From positions 66,189,277 to 66,253,276 of the forward strand of contig NC_087066.1 of NCBI RefSeq assembly GCF_963678635.1: 64,000 nt of DNA, written 5' to 3'. The DNA comes from Symsagittifera roscoffensis. Taxonomy: Eukaryota; Xenacoelomorpha; Acoela; Convolutidae. The stretch's first letter is position 1. The number at the start of each line of letters is the position of its first letter. The notes beneath the pieces are model-generated. The model ran no database searches, was not told the origin of the DNA, and saw only the letters and a list, made by a program, of their open reading frames with translations. A program made the position numbers and the translations under genes. This document shows, one piece after another, positions 31,630 to 41,514 of the stretch.

Positions 31630-32103
31630 GGCGGGATCTACATCGGTCGAGAAGAACTTAAGGTCCGACGAATCGGACAGGACGCCCTGTTCGAACAAGA
31701 CGCAGTCCACTTAGGCTGTGAAGCCGATCTGGCCGCGCATGTACTAGACGTACAGGGTAGACAACTCTCCGTGAAGTGACTATTAGACACAGGAGCAGTG
31801 GTCAGTGTCATGCCTGTGAGCACTTGGACCGACATGAGTTTTGACAGGTCGGATCTGGTTCCGACTAAAATTAGACTGGCAGCTGCTAATCAGGGTGCAA
31901 TATACGTGACCGCCAGGATCCCTATCATCTCGTTGCAGCTAGGAGGGAGACATCTCTGGATGAGTTTCCTGGTCGTCAAGAATCTTTATGAGTCCGACCA
32001 GTTCATCCTAGGACGGGATTTTGTGCCCAACTTCGATGTCACGATTAACCTCAACGACGGGTTAATAAGAATCAGGGACCCAGAGAGGAAGTATCAAAAG
32101 TAA
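31630..32103 (+). pseudogene. Retroviral-type aspartic protease (element B)
   Basis: LLDTGAVVSVMP with the catalytic DTG at 31786-31794; a TGA (31777-31779) sits three codons before it. The second half includes FILGRDFVPNFDVTINLN, the flap-distal LGRDF motif typical of Ty3/Gypsy proteases. It processes Gag-Pol in active elements. Counterpart in A at 51404-51810. Confidence 0.85.
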
Positions 32104-32649
32104 AAAGAAGCCAATTAATAAAGTCTTGATTAACCAAGCAAAGGTGCCATTTTTCCCAGATCGGAAGGTTATGTTAAAACCACATTAGGCTGTAATAGCG
32201 ACATTTAGGATGAGGAATCTGAATGAGTTTAGTAACAGCAGACAGGTGTGTCTGGTTCCCAATCCAAACGGTAAAAGCTCAGCTTTTTTAGGAAGAAGCT
32301 TCTCACTCACTCAAAGCGGACTTTGTGTGAGTGTGTTGTTGAAGCAACAACGTTGACGATACAAAGAGGCAAGAAAGTTGGTTACGCTTTGCCTCTGAGC
32401 ACAGAGTATCGGAGAACTTCAAGAAATATGAAGTAACTGAATGCCCTTTACATGCCAACCAAGAATGCACAATAAAGAGGATAAGTGAATTGAAGTCTTC
32501 TAAAAAGTTGTTTTCGATGAAATCAGAGACTGACGATGGGCTCTCTAGTTGCTCAAATGTTCCTGAGAGACCAACAGAAACAGAATTAGCATCAATCAAG
32601 CCGGAGATAGAGCACTTGAAATGCAAAATTATCAGATAAGGAGCTAGAC
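32104..32649 (+). pseudogene. Protease-RT linker (element B)
   Basis: Contains RQVCLVPNPNGKSSAFLGRS and FSLTQSGLCVSVLL, then broken sequence. Element A keeps a longer open version at 50926-51354 with KQVCLVPNTNSQSSVVLG. In Ty3/Gypsy elements this is the region before the RT thumb and fingers; no catalytic residues. Confidence 0.5.
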
Positions 32650-33432
32650 TTGCTCAGAGCGGTGTTAAGTCGGAACGCAGACGTTTTTTCGAAGCACATG
32701 GCTGATATAGGCTGCTGCAATTTAGTAGAACATGAGATAGAAATAGAAGAGGGTTCGGTACCTCATAGGGAGGGAGCTAGGAAAATGACCCCACACAAGC
32801 CCGAAGCATGCGGAAAAGAAATTGAAATGTTAATGGAATATGACAAAATCGAACCGTCGAAGTCCCCGTGGGCTTGCGGTGTGGTCATGGCAAAAAAGAA
32901 AGGGGGCAACTTAGGTTTTGTTGTGATTTCCGCAACCTGAAAGCGGTAACAATAAAGGAAGCATACCCGATTCCCCGCATCGACGAGAGCCTCTCCAAGT
33001 TAGGAGATGCAAAATTCTTCACGACGTTGGATTTGGGGTCTGCGTTCTGGCAAGTGCCCCTCAGAAAACAAGATCGAGAGAAGACATGTTTTTGTGTGAA
33101 CTGGGGCTGTACCAGTGAAAAAGAATGCCGTTTGGACTATGCAATGCGACGGCTACGTTCCAACGACTAACGGCTCAAGCACTCACGAATGTAACTAAAA
33201 AGTATGGCAATCTCATAATGTGTTAAGTTGATGACGTGGTCATCCCAAAACCAACGCTGGAGGACCATATAAAGAGACTAGAGGTCTTTAGTTGCATGAA
33301 ACAAGCTGGTCTGAAGTGCAAACCTTCAAAGTGCGAAATCCTGAGAAACTCAATCAAGTATCTGGGTCGCCTTGCGGATCCCGAAGCGGTTGAAGCGGTG
33401 TTTACATGGAAAGCACCGAAAACTGACAAGTA
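32650..33432 (+). pseudogene. Reverse transcriptase (element B)
   Basis: LLMEYDKIEPSKSPWACGVV and GQLRFCCDFRNLKAVTIKEA, AYPIPRIDESLSKLGDAKFF, TTLDLGSAFWQVPLRKQDRE are the classic Ty3/Gypsy fingers-palm blocks. A frameshift lies near 32900. The YVDD box reads CysStopValAspAsp: TAA at 33224-33226 replaces the Tyr codon. It continues with DHIKRLEVFSCMKQAGLKCK and PSKCEILRNSIKYLG. Clearly inactive. Confidence 0.9.
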
Positions 33433-34504
33433 ATTGATGAGCTTTCTCGGATTCGCTAACTACTACCGAGAGTTCATCAAAGGGTATGTTGACAAGATAT
33501 ACCTCATGTAGAAGTTGACGCAAAATGAGGGCAAAAATTCAGCTGGACTGAGGAGGCTCAGGTCTCCTTTGAGAATATCCAGCGCAAGCTTTGCGAGGCT
33601 CTGGTCCTCGGCATGCCGACAGAAAAGGGGATGTTTGTACTAGAAACAGATGCACCAGTAGTTGCGATATCGGGCATACTTCACCAGGAACAGGAGTGGA
33701 ACGGGAGGACTGTTCTCAGACCAATAGCTTCCGGAAGTAAATTCTTGAGCGACACTGAAATGAATTACGGTGCACCAAAGGCGGAGATGTTTGCGGTGAT
33801 CACTTTCGTTGAAAATACAGAGCCTACTTAGGGAGTGCTCATTTCAAGTTGCACGTGGACAATCGTGCTCTTGCCTGACTGAACACCTATTCGATGGACC
33901 AAAGTTACATTGTTCGTTGGATTGTGCGTCTGTCGGATACCACATAATCATAAAGCATCGAACCGCTGACAAACACCAGAATGCCGGCAGCTTCAGCAAA
34001 AATACAGAATTTTATGAGCGAATGGAAGAGAAGCAGGCCAACCAAGCAGAAATTAGGGATGGAGTTTCATTCCTGGACGAAGAGACCTACGACAAACTGC
34101 CACTCACCAGGTGGCTTGACAAGTCTGGGCACCCAATACCAGGGCACTCTGAACTTCCCGTGGAGACGGCTGTCGAGATAAAAATGTTGGCGAAAATTGA
34201 TCCGGTTCCGTTGGATTTGCTAGTTCGATCAAACCTGGTGCAGCAAGATCTGACCAGGCTAGATATCATAGCCCTGCTAAACATGACGGTGAACGTGGCA
34301 CCGGATGTAATGCTGAAACTCCGTGACCCGCTTGACAGAGAGGTTGAAAGGCATGACCATGAATGGATGGAGACCATGCAGAGGTTGACGATCACCGAAA
34401 AAACGGAGAAGAGACCAATAGCGTTTTGGAGTCGGGAAGCTGAACTGGACTGCCTATCGATAGTGAATCAGTTAGTGAGTTCGATTCCGAAAGATGCCTT
34501 GTGA
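33433..34504 (+). pseudogene. RNase H and connection region (element B)
   Basis: FVLETDAPVVAISGILHQEQ and YGAPKAEMFAVITFVE supply the first Asp and the Glu of the Gypsy RNase H. LHVDNRALA follows with the next Asp after a TAG. The remaining open frame (33960-34504) is a charged connector: LPLTRWLDKSGHPIPG, LARIDPVPLDLLVRS-like and SIVNQLVSSIPKDAL. RNase H removes the RNA template during reverse transcription. Confidence 0.8.
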
Positions 34505-34653
34505 GGACTTAGTATGTGGAGTGTGAAAAACCGATCGCTACTCAGACTGCTCAAGAGGTCAACGGACTGTTTATCTGGAGACGAAACATTGTCCGGAAAA
34601 TCATGCAACTTTGGGCCCGGATAGGATGGCTTGACCGGGGAGATAATGTCGAA

Positions 34654-34728
34654 GCGACCAAGGGACAGAATTTTGTCCGGGGAGTCAACTTCTGAGCGAC
34701 CAAGGGACAGAATTTTGTCCGGGGAGTC
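34654..34728 (+). repeat. 42-bp tandem repeat, two units
   Basis: GCGACCAAGGGACAGAATTT plus TGTCCGGGGAGTC occurs twice (period 42). Since 42 is a multiple of three it adds 14 residues without a frameshift (PRDRILSGES). It lies between RNase H and integrase. Confidence 0.85.
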
Positions 34729-34846
34729 GAGAAACATCATACACAAATCAGAAGACGATAAAGCAGAATCCAGCGGATCAAGTGATGACTCGTAGTGTCA
34801 GCTGTCTCAGCATTGGGAGATCGGATCAGAAATCGCGATTCATTCC

Positions 34847-36119
34847 TTGCTAGTAGAATGGAAGCAGCGCGGGCTGGATAGAGAAGTGCAGCAAGACCCA
34901 GACAGAGGCCGATATACCTCCGACGAGGAGGGCTTAGTAATTGATAATGCCGCAGCCGAGCTTGAGTTAATAGCAGTGTCGAAACGTCAGACTAGGCTAC
35001 TTCCTCATGCTACGGTCGTCCGTACCAACCTGGAACCATCAGTGCAAGAGGCAACAGCTTTGAAAAAGATATGGTGTGTTAAATTGATGGACGATGACCA
35101 TGCACCGGAGACAATTGCGGAACACTAAACGTGATAAAGATATATCTGAAAGCCAGGTAACGAGGGCTCAGCAAAATGGTAGAATGACGAGTAATCTAAG
35201 GAGATGGATCAAAAATGGAGCACCTGTTAAGGATGATTTGGATGAAGACAGCTACACGGTCCTAAAGTAATTTTATTTGAAGAGAAAGGACTTGTTGTAC
35301 TTGAATAAAGACGGGATCGTGGCCTGCAAACGCAAGGAAGAGGACAAAGTCCTTTACAAACTTAATTCGATAAGGCTGGCGCATTTGTATCAAACTGAAT
35401 TGCTCTTTCGTTCACATGATCAGATGGGCCATCAAAGTGTATAATAGGATGCAGAAACAATTCGAATGGCCTGGTTAGAAAAGGCTTGTGAAACGTGTGT
35501 CTCTGCATGCTTGTCATATCAACAGGCGAAGGAACCCATGAAATTGAGGTTTCCCCCTGCAGTCAATTGAGTCATCAGGATTCAATGAGGTGGTGCAAAT
35601 TGATCATCAGAAAATATGCATGACAGCCACGGGCTACAATCAAGTGCTGACAATGATTGATCTTTTCACGAAATACGCAGAGGCAGCTCCCTGTATGACA
35701 GCATCAGCGGAAGAAACGTGAATTAACTTGATAAAAGTATGGATAGCAAGACACGGTTGCCCCATCACATTCCAATCAGACAATGGCAAAGGATTCGTGG
35801 GTGATCTCACGAAGGAGTTAATGAAGAGGTCGCAAGTGGCACTCAACCACTTATCACCCACAAACAAATGGCCGAGTTGAAAGGCAGAATCGCAGTGGAG
35901 GTGGGCGACGAAACTCTTCCATATGCCGAAGAAGACTGGAACTGTCCAGAACAAAGTGATGTTGATAAAGGAGTGCAGCCTAATTTTCTCTTCACCGTGG
36001 AAACACGCCAGGGCAAAAGAGGAAAAGACAAGAAGAAATATATCCCGTATGGTGAGGATTTCGTCGTGGACAGGATAGTTTTGAGCGATGCAATGAACTC
36101 AAGAGATCGACCTGGTTGA
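34847..36119 (+). pseudogene. Integrase, Ty3/Gypsy type (element B)
   Basis: The pre-domain ALKKIWCVKLMDDDHAPE is followed by the HHCC zinc finger: His residues in LAHLYQTELLFRSHDQMGHQ, Cys in CETCVSAC (about 35376-35540). The catalytic core has TMIDLFTKYAEAAPC (first Asp), TFQSDNGKGFVGDLTKEL (second Asp) and TYHPQTNGRVERQNR (35849-35893; Glu codon 35879-35881). All three DDE residues survive, though in different frames with several stops. A Lys-rich tail GKRGKDKKKYIPYGEDFVVD follows. No chromodomain seen. Confidence 0.85.
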
Positions 36120-36204
36120 TGACATAGAACAAGACTGGATCGACGATCACTCTGAATCGGAAGTCGAGTTCAAACCGGATACGGAGCAGATGCATTAGCA
36201 AGAA

Positions 36205-37049
36205 TTGACAAATCTGCCAGTGCTCGAATGGCTCCATGATCTGACAGCAGATCCGAAAGAGACAATCTTGACGATTCAAGATATCGATCAAAATAGCATC
36301 ACAAACATCCGTCACGACAATACCGTGTCCAACTGGGTCGCTCCAGATATTCTTTTACGCATTCCAGAGTCCAATCTTGATCTGCTCGATCTTAGGCGAT
36401 CGACGTGGACGTCGATGGATAGTTTTGTCCGGGGAGTGGGGGTAGGACTCACACACACCAAAAACCTTATGATCAAAAGAGTAAAATCAGCAACGGAAAC
36501 TGGAGAGCTGGAAACGGAGGGCGAGAATGCTAAAAAACCAGTTTTAAGACGAATTTGTGAGTCATATTTTGATCTACCAAATCACAATTCAAACAATATC
36601 GTTATCACGGACTGTGATTTCAAACTCACGGAACGTACGTGCGCTATAGCGATAACCGCGGATGCATGTAAGCATGAAGACAGCACTATCGGCTGACTTT
36701 ACAAGAGAGTAGAAGAATATCGAGTTTTTATGGAAACAGAGACCTGGTGTAGGAGGGATGATTGCGTTGTCCCCTGTTGCATCACAGATACCAGGGAAAT
36801 ATTTGTGTTTCCTGGTAACTAAGGCCACTGATAGACAACACGTAAATCGCTAAGACTTGTTACTGGCCTTGACTCGACTCAGGGATTTCCTGGTTGAGAG
36901 ATTAGTTACCTCTCTCTCATTACCACTCTATGATCCCAATAGGGAAAAATTGCATCCGAGAGAACTATATGCCCTGAAACATCTGCTATTTTCGGAGACG
37001 GACATAGAGGTATTTTTACATAGGAAGTTTTCTCTGAGCATATGCTAGA
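36205..37049 (+). pseudogene. Macrodomain, TARG1/ALC1-like, fused or adjacent downstream of integrase (element B)
   Basis: The linker with ATG 36415 (MDSFVRGVGVGLTHTKNL) leads to RTCAIAITADACKHE; after a 1-base frameshift near 36675 the frame continues with NIEFLWKQRPGVGG, SQIPGKYLCFLVTKATDRQH, LLLALTRLRDFLVERL, LYDPNREKLHPRELYAL and FSETDIEVFLHRKF. Pattern and order match macrodomains of the TARG1/ALC1-like type (Ala-Asp binding turn, GKY-x-x-x-LVTK strand, long helix, terminal (E/D)TDI-x-(V/I) strand). Family members bind or hydrolyse ADP-ribose on proteins. Stops at 36712 and 36845 region. Element A has the same domain in the same place. Confidence 0.65.
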
Positions 37050-37139
37050 GCCACATTCAAGGTTAATAGCTCGGGTTAGGTCTACTTTTTGGGCATTAGG
37101 ATTAAGTTTTAGGCTGGTTATTAATTATTAGGTCTTTGT

Positions 37140-37203
<64 letters not shown>

Positions 37204-37454
37204 GTTATTTTTAGGTTATGTCTCATGTGATGCTATGTCATAGGATCCTGAAATATCCATGTACGAATGGTGACAGCGCTCAATTATGTTATTCTGACAA
37301 GATCGCAGGTGGACGATCCACCTTGATGCTAATTTTTAAACTGAAAACAAAAGAGAGTTTCAATGGACTGTTTTTAAAAGAAGTGAATGATGTTTTATTT
37401 AGAGATGAAACAGCTCAGAATTAATAATCTAAGTCGTGACTTGTTTTTTAGATC
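37050..37454. other. Non-coding spacer between macrodomain and next ORF
   Basis: AT-rich, no supported gene. It holds the (TA)n tract. A CTTGTTTTTTAG just before 37452 looks like a splice acceptor, so an intron or a spliced second transcript is possible. Element A has a comparable AT-rich spacer at 22098-22519. Confidence 0.4.
37142..37201. repeat. (TA)n microsatellite
   Basis: About 29 uninterrupted TA dinucleotides. Confidence 0.98.
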
Positions 37455-37964
37455 TTGATTGATCGTGCTTTGTTTATTGAATTTGAATCGAATCAGAGAA
37501 ACACGACGAGATATACACGAAGAAGATTGAGTGATACCAACGATTTGATGGAATTTATCTCAGTGAGCCTAGGAACGGCTCTGGACGAGGTGTATCAGCG
37601 GTTGATCGATTGCAACTTTGGATTGGAGGAACCGGAGCTGGCGATGTTCACCGACGCACTCCTCAATGCGTTGGGACGGGAAGCTCGTGGGAAACACCCC
37701 ACGGAGGTGGTCCTGTTGTTGGCCTTTGGTGCGTCCGGAATTGCCGAGAGAGGTTGTATCCGACCCATGAGATGGCGACGAGGGGAAATGTCGGGTCACG
37801 ACCTAGATCGTGAACCTGGACTAGGCGAGCAGAAGGACTACCGGTTAGGGGAAATGCCTCTACCTGTTCAGCCTGTACAGCCTCTCATCGGAGCCAAGCG
37901 ATCACGTGACGGGCCGGCCCATCACACTCAGCAGACTCCCCAACAGCGGCTCCTTCAGTTATAA
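37455..37964 (+). CDS. Conserved N-terminal helical domain of extra ORF (element B)
   Basis: A 169-residue frame. FISVSLGTALDEVYQRLIDC, EEPELAMFTDALLNALGREA, GKHPTEVVLLLAFGASG and MRWRRGEMSGHD match A (21570-22097) block for block. It probably begins the large post-pol protein. Mostly predicted helix with a basic turn. No known family recognised. Confidence 0.6.
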   Translation: MIDRALFIEFESNQRNTTRYTRRRLSDTNDLMEFISVSLGTALDEVYQRLIDCNFGLEEPELAMFTDALLNALGREARGKHPTEVVLLLAFGASGIAERGCIRPMRWRRGEMSGHDLDREPGLGEQKDYRLGEMPLPVQPVQPLIGAKRSRDGPAHHTQQTPQQRLLQL

Positions 37965-38394
37965 AAGTCAGAAGAACAAAATTCAGATACAGACGGCGGA
38001 GACGAATGAAACTCTGGAGAAAAAAGACAAAGCCTGGAAGCAGTTGTGCACGAGGCTGAACCAGCTTCAGGAGAAGGCGAAAGAATGTGACGAATGGAAA
38101 CGAAAATACAAGGAGCTGCAGATCCTCTTCAAAGAGGAGGAGATAAAGCACTTGAAGGAGCTCTATAATGCTAGTGTCAGCAAGTTGTCACTGGAGGTTC
38201 TGGTGATGATGAATACCGAGACGGCAGCCAAATCCAAGACTCAGGAGCTTTATAGACCCAGTGAGGTGAAGGTACTGCAGAGAGTAAGCTCACCTTCAAA
38301 CGCGAGATACACGATACCTGACCCCTCGGAAACTTACCTGGCACCTCAGTTCCAGGAGAAATTTGAGCAAGTGGCCAAAGCTGCGATACAGTAA
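37965..38394 (+). CDS. Coiled-coil segment (element B)
   Basis: NKIQIQTAETNETLEKKDKA, WKQLCTRLNQLQEKAKECDE and WKRKYKELQILFKEEEIKHL show heptad-type spacing of Leu/Ile in a Lys/Glu background. It suggests oligomerisation. It follows the helical domain by a frame change near 37960 (A shows the same order in one frame, with VEKEEVQTNETMENLNETKD). It ends at TAA 38392-38394. Confidence 0.6.
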
Positions 38395-38399
38395 AAAAA

Positions 38400-39355
38400 T
38401 TGAGCGAGAGACCGAAGCTTGGGCAGGATTGTTCCTACTCACCGAGCGGGCCAGTCACCATCAGAAAGGAAAAATCAACGAATCCCACAGAGCCGGCTGG
38501 TCCGTTACCGAGTGGAGACAAGGTGAGGTCGCGGATAGTTGACATTCGAAAGGACCTCGACACCCGAAGGACCTTCGTGCAAGTTGCAGCGGAACACCCC
38601 AGAGCCTGCCTTAACGGTATGACCTGGAATCCGGCGGCGATCCACCAACCGGTGCCGACGAGTTGCCAACACCTAATCATAGGAGACAGCCTGGTGAGGG
38701 ATTTGAACCAAATTCTAGTAGGAGGACAAACTACTGTGATCTCCTTTGGAGGGGCTTCAGTGGCTCAAGTAATCAAAATGATGGAGCTGCAGAACAATGA
38801 TAGAGTGGACACGTTGATTGTGATGTTAAGGACGAACAATGTCTCAGGGAACCCCGTCACACCCGAGGCAAAAAGGGAATCCTTAATGATCTGTCTCCTC
38901 AATGAATTGAAAGAGAAATACAGATCGAGGATTGTGGTCTTGTGTACCATCCCCCTTAACCCAGAAGTCGGGTCACCAGTAGCCGACTTCATGAATGGGA
39001 CGTAACCCAGTGGAATGTGATGATCAGGAATCTGACCACAGGAAACCGCAACGAACTCCGTTTGATGGATGTCGAGAATAAATTGAGAATGGTGGACCAT
39101 GATGCCTTGACAAAAGATGGTATACACTTCAATACCCAACCTGGAATACAGTGGTTAAATGGCGCATTCCAAACGAGGATAGAAGAAATCGAAGCTGAAC
39201 TGCGGACAATAGTCAACCCGGTGACACGAGGTAGCCCTACCGGCAGGGTTAGATCACATGTACCTCAAGCATTAGTGAACCGTCTGGGGCCTTTGACTAC
39301 GGAGGCAAACGTGGTACAGCCCTCTCGCAGCTCTGATATGAGAGAGAGAGATTGA
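38400..39355 (+). pseudogene. SGNH/GDSL hydrolase domain (element B)
   Basis: A basic linker is followed by CQHLIIGDSLVRDLNQIL (GDS codons 38682-38690), VISFGGASVAQVIKMMEL, TLIVMLRTNNVSG (RTNN 38829-38840) and, after a frame change at about 39000, ALTKDGIHFNTQPGIQWLNG (Asp 39116-39118, His 39125-39127). The Ser-Asp-His triad and oxyanion Asn are all present; the Gly before TNN is Arg. SGNH enzymes act on esters, including acetylated sugars. Then an Arg/Pro linker to 39355. Same position and motifs in A and C. Confidence 0.85.
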
Positions 39356-39505
39356 TGACCATTCCAGCTCCCCGAGGCCGATCCTTGGAGAATCGCCTTG
39401 GAATGAGGAGTGGACCACAGCAGGTGGCTCCTCAAGTGACTGCGAATACCACGGATTTTAAGGGCGTCACCCGCTCAGGGGACCTCGCGAGCAGATCCTG
39501 CAGCG

Positions 39506-39829
39506 GTGATAGATACGAGTAGGGTCAGTGAGCTGCTATGGAACAGAGCAGCTATCAGCCCCTGGGGAAGATATAAAGCCGACATGGCTATCAAATTGAG
39601 CATGAATACGCTAAAATGTCGTGCAGTTGCGAGAAGAATGCTCAACGGGGTTGATCCTACGGTATCTGGTCTGTACCGGATAACAGGCGTGGATTGGCTC
39701 TTAGCTGATGAAAAGCAATTCAGCTCCGCTACTACCCTTCAATTGGTGGATCTGGAGGGTCTGCCCGGATATAACACTATGGGACCATTGAACACGAGGT
39801 CATTGACGGACGTCCGTCATCAGGTCTGA
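39506..39829 (+). pseudogene. 'GVDWL' linker domain (element B)
   Basis: AVARRMLNGVDPTVSGLYRI, TGVDWLLADEKQFSSATT and LVDLEGLPGYNTMGPLN. Aligned with A and C as described for those copies. Unknown function; always sits between the two SGNH-like domains. 39356-39505 is a broken, Arg/Ser/Gly-rich linker. Confidence 0.6.
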
Positions 39830-39865
39830 GAAAGAGCTCCACCAAACCCTAGAGGGAAATTTCTG

Positions 39866-40934
39866 GTGGAGAACAAACACAACAACCGGTATCACAAAAT
39901 GGGGAAGCAATTCGCCAAACCCCCGGGACAAACCTCAGGCGAGTATTTAAGAGATTGCCGCAGAATCACACCAGTGGAAGGCGACGAAAGAAGGCTCACG
40001 CACTTGGAATCACCCAAAGGAGAGTGTCTGTTTGCGGCTTATGACCCTCAGGAAATGAAGCTGGGGAGAATTCTGATAGTGGCCAGCTCTGAATACCTGT
40101 ACATGCCCCGCTCACTCTTTTGGCCGTATGTGATTTTCTTCACAGCTCCCAATTTGGATTGGGGCCAAGCGGTGGGGATGGCGATAAGTGTGCAGAGGGT
40201 GGTAAACGTGGATCCAGAAGTAGTGATAATAGCCGGATCGAATGACCACCTGCAGAGCAGGGGCCTCCTAAACTCTCTTGTCGACGGATCAGTTCCGAGC
40301 TCGGAGGCTGTGGGAGAAGCGATCATGACGCTGCTCTCAGCCATGGTGGAGGCTGAGAAATCGATACGACAGAGTTTTGCAAGGCACTTAGTGAAGATAA
40401 TCTTTGTGCTGTCTCCCGGCTATGCCATATTGCCCGAACCCCTGCAGTTTGTGTATGCTATGGTCGTCATGCTAGCGGAGGGACGATTTGATGTGATGCT
40501 ACCGGCACCGAATCGACAGATGGATCCAAGTTTTTACTGCCCCTTCTGATCAGAACTCCCTACATCTCGAATGCGATCCAAGGATTCAAAGAACATAGTA
40601 CGACGCGCGTCGTGTTTGACGAGGGGCTGGGCCTGGAACTTTCCAACTTCGGCCGGCAATTGGCGAATAATTTGTGGTTTAGACAGACGGACTACGTGAG
40701 GGATGAAAGAGGAAAGTTGGTCAGGAGGAATGCCCTCTCAACAGAGGAAGACCTTAAGGCTATGGCCCTGAGGACCAAACCTCACACCAATCTCTGGCTA
40801 TACCTGTCTCTCGGTTGTGCGCGTTTTGGTAAGATGCTTTCGATCATGCACCGGCAGTGGTGAGAGAGATCCACCAATACTTGCGAAGAATACTAGAAGT
40901 GAGGGATCAGGCAGAGGCGGCGATGTTATGATTT
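39866..40934 (+). pseudogene. Second, SGNH-like domain (element B)
   Basis: A 227-residue open frame (39866-40549): GRILIVASSEYLYMPRSLFW (block I-like), GQAVGMAISVQRVVNVDP, VVIIAGSNDHLQSRGLLNSL (block III-like GSND), VLSPGYAILPEPLQFVYAM and MLPAPNRQMDP. A frameshift near 40550 is followed by VVFDEGLGLELSNFGRQLAN (40612-40863). Repeats the strand/helix order of the first SGNH domain. Ser, Gly and Asn-Asp are retained, so some activity in the ancestor is possible; no clear D-x2-H. Confidence 0.65.
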
Positions 40935-41513
40935 ATGCATCAGCTCAACACGATGTCCTTGGACCGGTTCCCAGCAGATGCGATTCTCGCAGGAATGGGC
41001 GTGGGGTGGTCATACGTATTGATCAGCAGCTGCTACCCAAGGGCATCGAGGAACCTGATAGTAAACTTCGTGAGGGATATCAGGAAATTGTCCATTGGCC
41101 TTGTGCTAGCCTTATACGTAACTTTCGGACACGAAAGCTTTGTCAAATTACTCCTGGTGCTTTTTATACAGGAATTAACCGATCTTCGACCGGATGGTCT
41201 GCTGACACTGATTGCGATGACCTATGGCCACCTGGATGACCTGTTCGTGCTGCTAAGATACCCCGAACAACTGCAGGGACCAAAGAGGGAGTTCGATGCT
41301 CAGATGGAGACAGCATCTTATCGGAAACTGAAGGACTGGAGGACCTTGCTCCTTCAGTACTTGTTAGAGCAGAAGAGAAGTTTGACCGGAGAGGATAAGC
41401 GAATCTCAAGTAAAAGTGAAGTGAAGAGGTGTGGGGAAATGCCCTTGTTGACCGATTTAGCCCAACTTATGCAGATCGATCCACTCGCTCTGATCTTCGG
41501 ATTGAGAGAATGA
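40935..41513 (+). CDS. Helical region with 'RYPEQ' motif (element B)
   Basis: A 192-residue open frame with hydrophobic helices (NFVRDIRKLSIGLVLALYVT; LVLFIQELTDLRPDGLLTLI), LRYPEQLQGPKREFD, LLQYLLEQKRSLTGEDKRIS and MPLLTDLAQLMQIDPLALIF. Matching blocks in A (17191-17939) and C (2335-2947). No signal peptide and no clear membrane anchor. Unknown family. Confidence 0.55.
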   Translation: MHQLNTMSLDRFPADAILAGMGVGWSYVLISSCYPRASRNLIVNFVRDIRKLSIGLVLALYVTFGHESFVKLLLVLFIQELTDLRPDGLLTLIAMTYGHLDDLFVLLRYPEQLQGPKREFDAQMETASYRKLKDWRTLLLQYLLEQKRSLTGEDKRISSKSEVKRCGEMPLLTDLAQLMQIDPLALIFGLRE

Positions 41514-41514
41514 A

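Noticed and set aside
36120-36600. Chromodomain after integrase
   Set aside because: No aromatic-cage or typical chromodomain pattern is visible; the conserved sequence that follows reads as a macrodomain instead.
37142-37201. Origin or promoter at the TA repeat
   Set aside because: A simple microsatellite; element A lacks it at the matching spacer.
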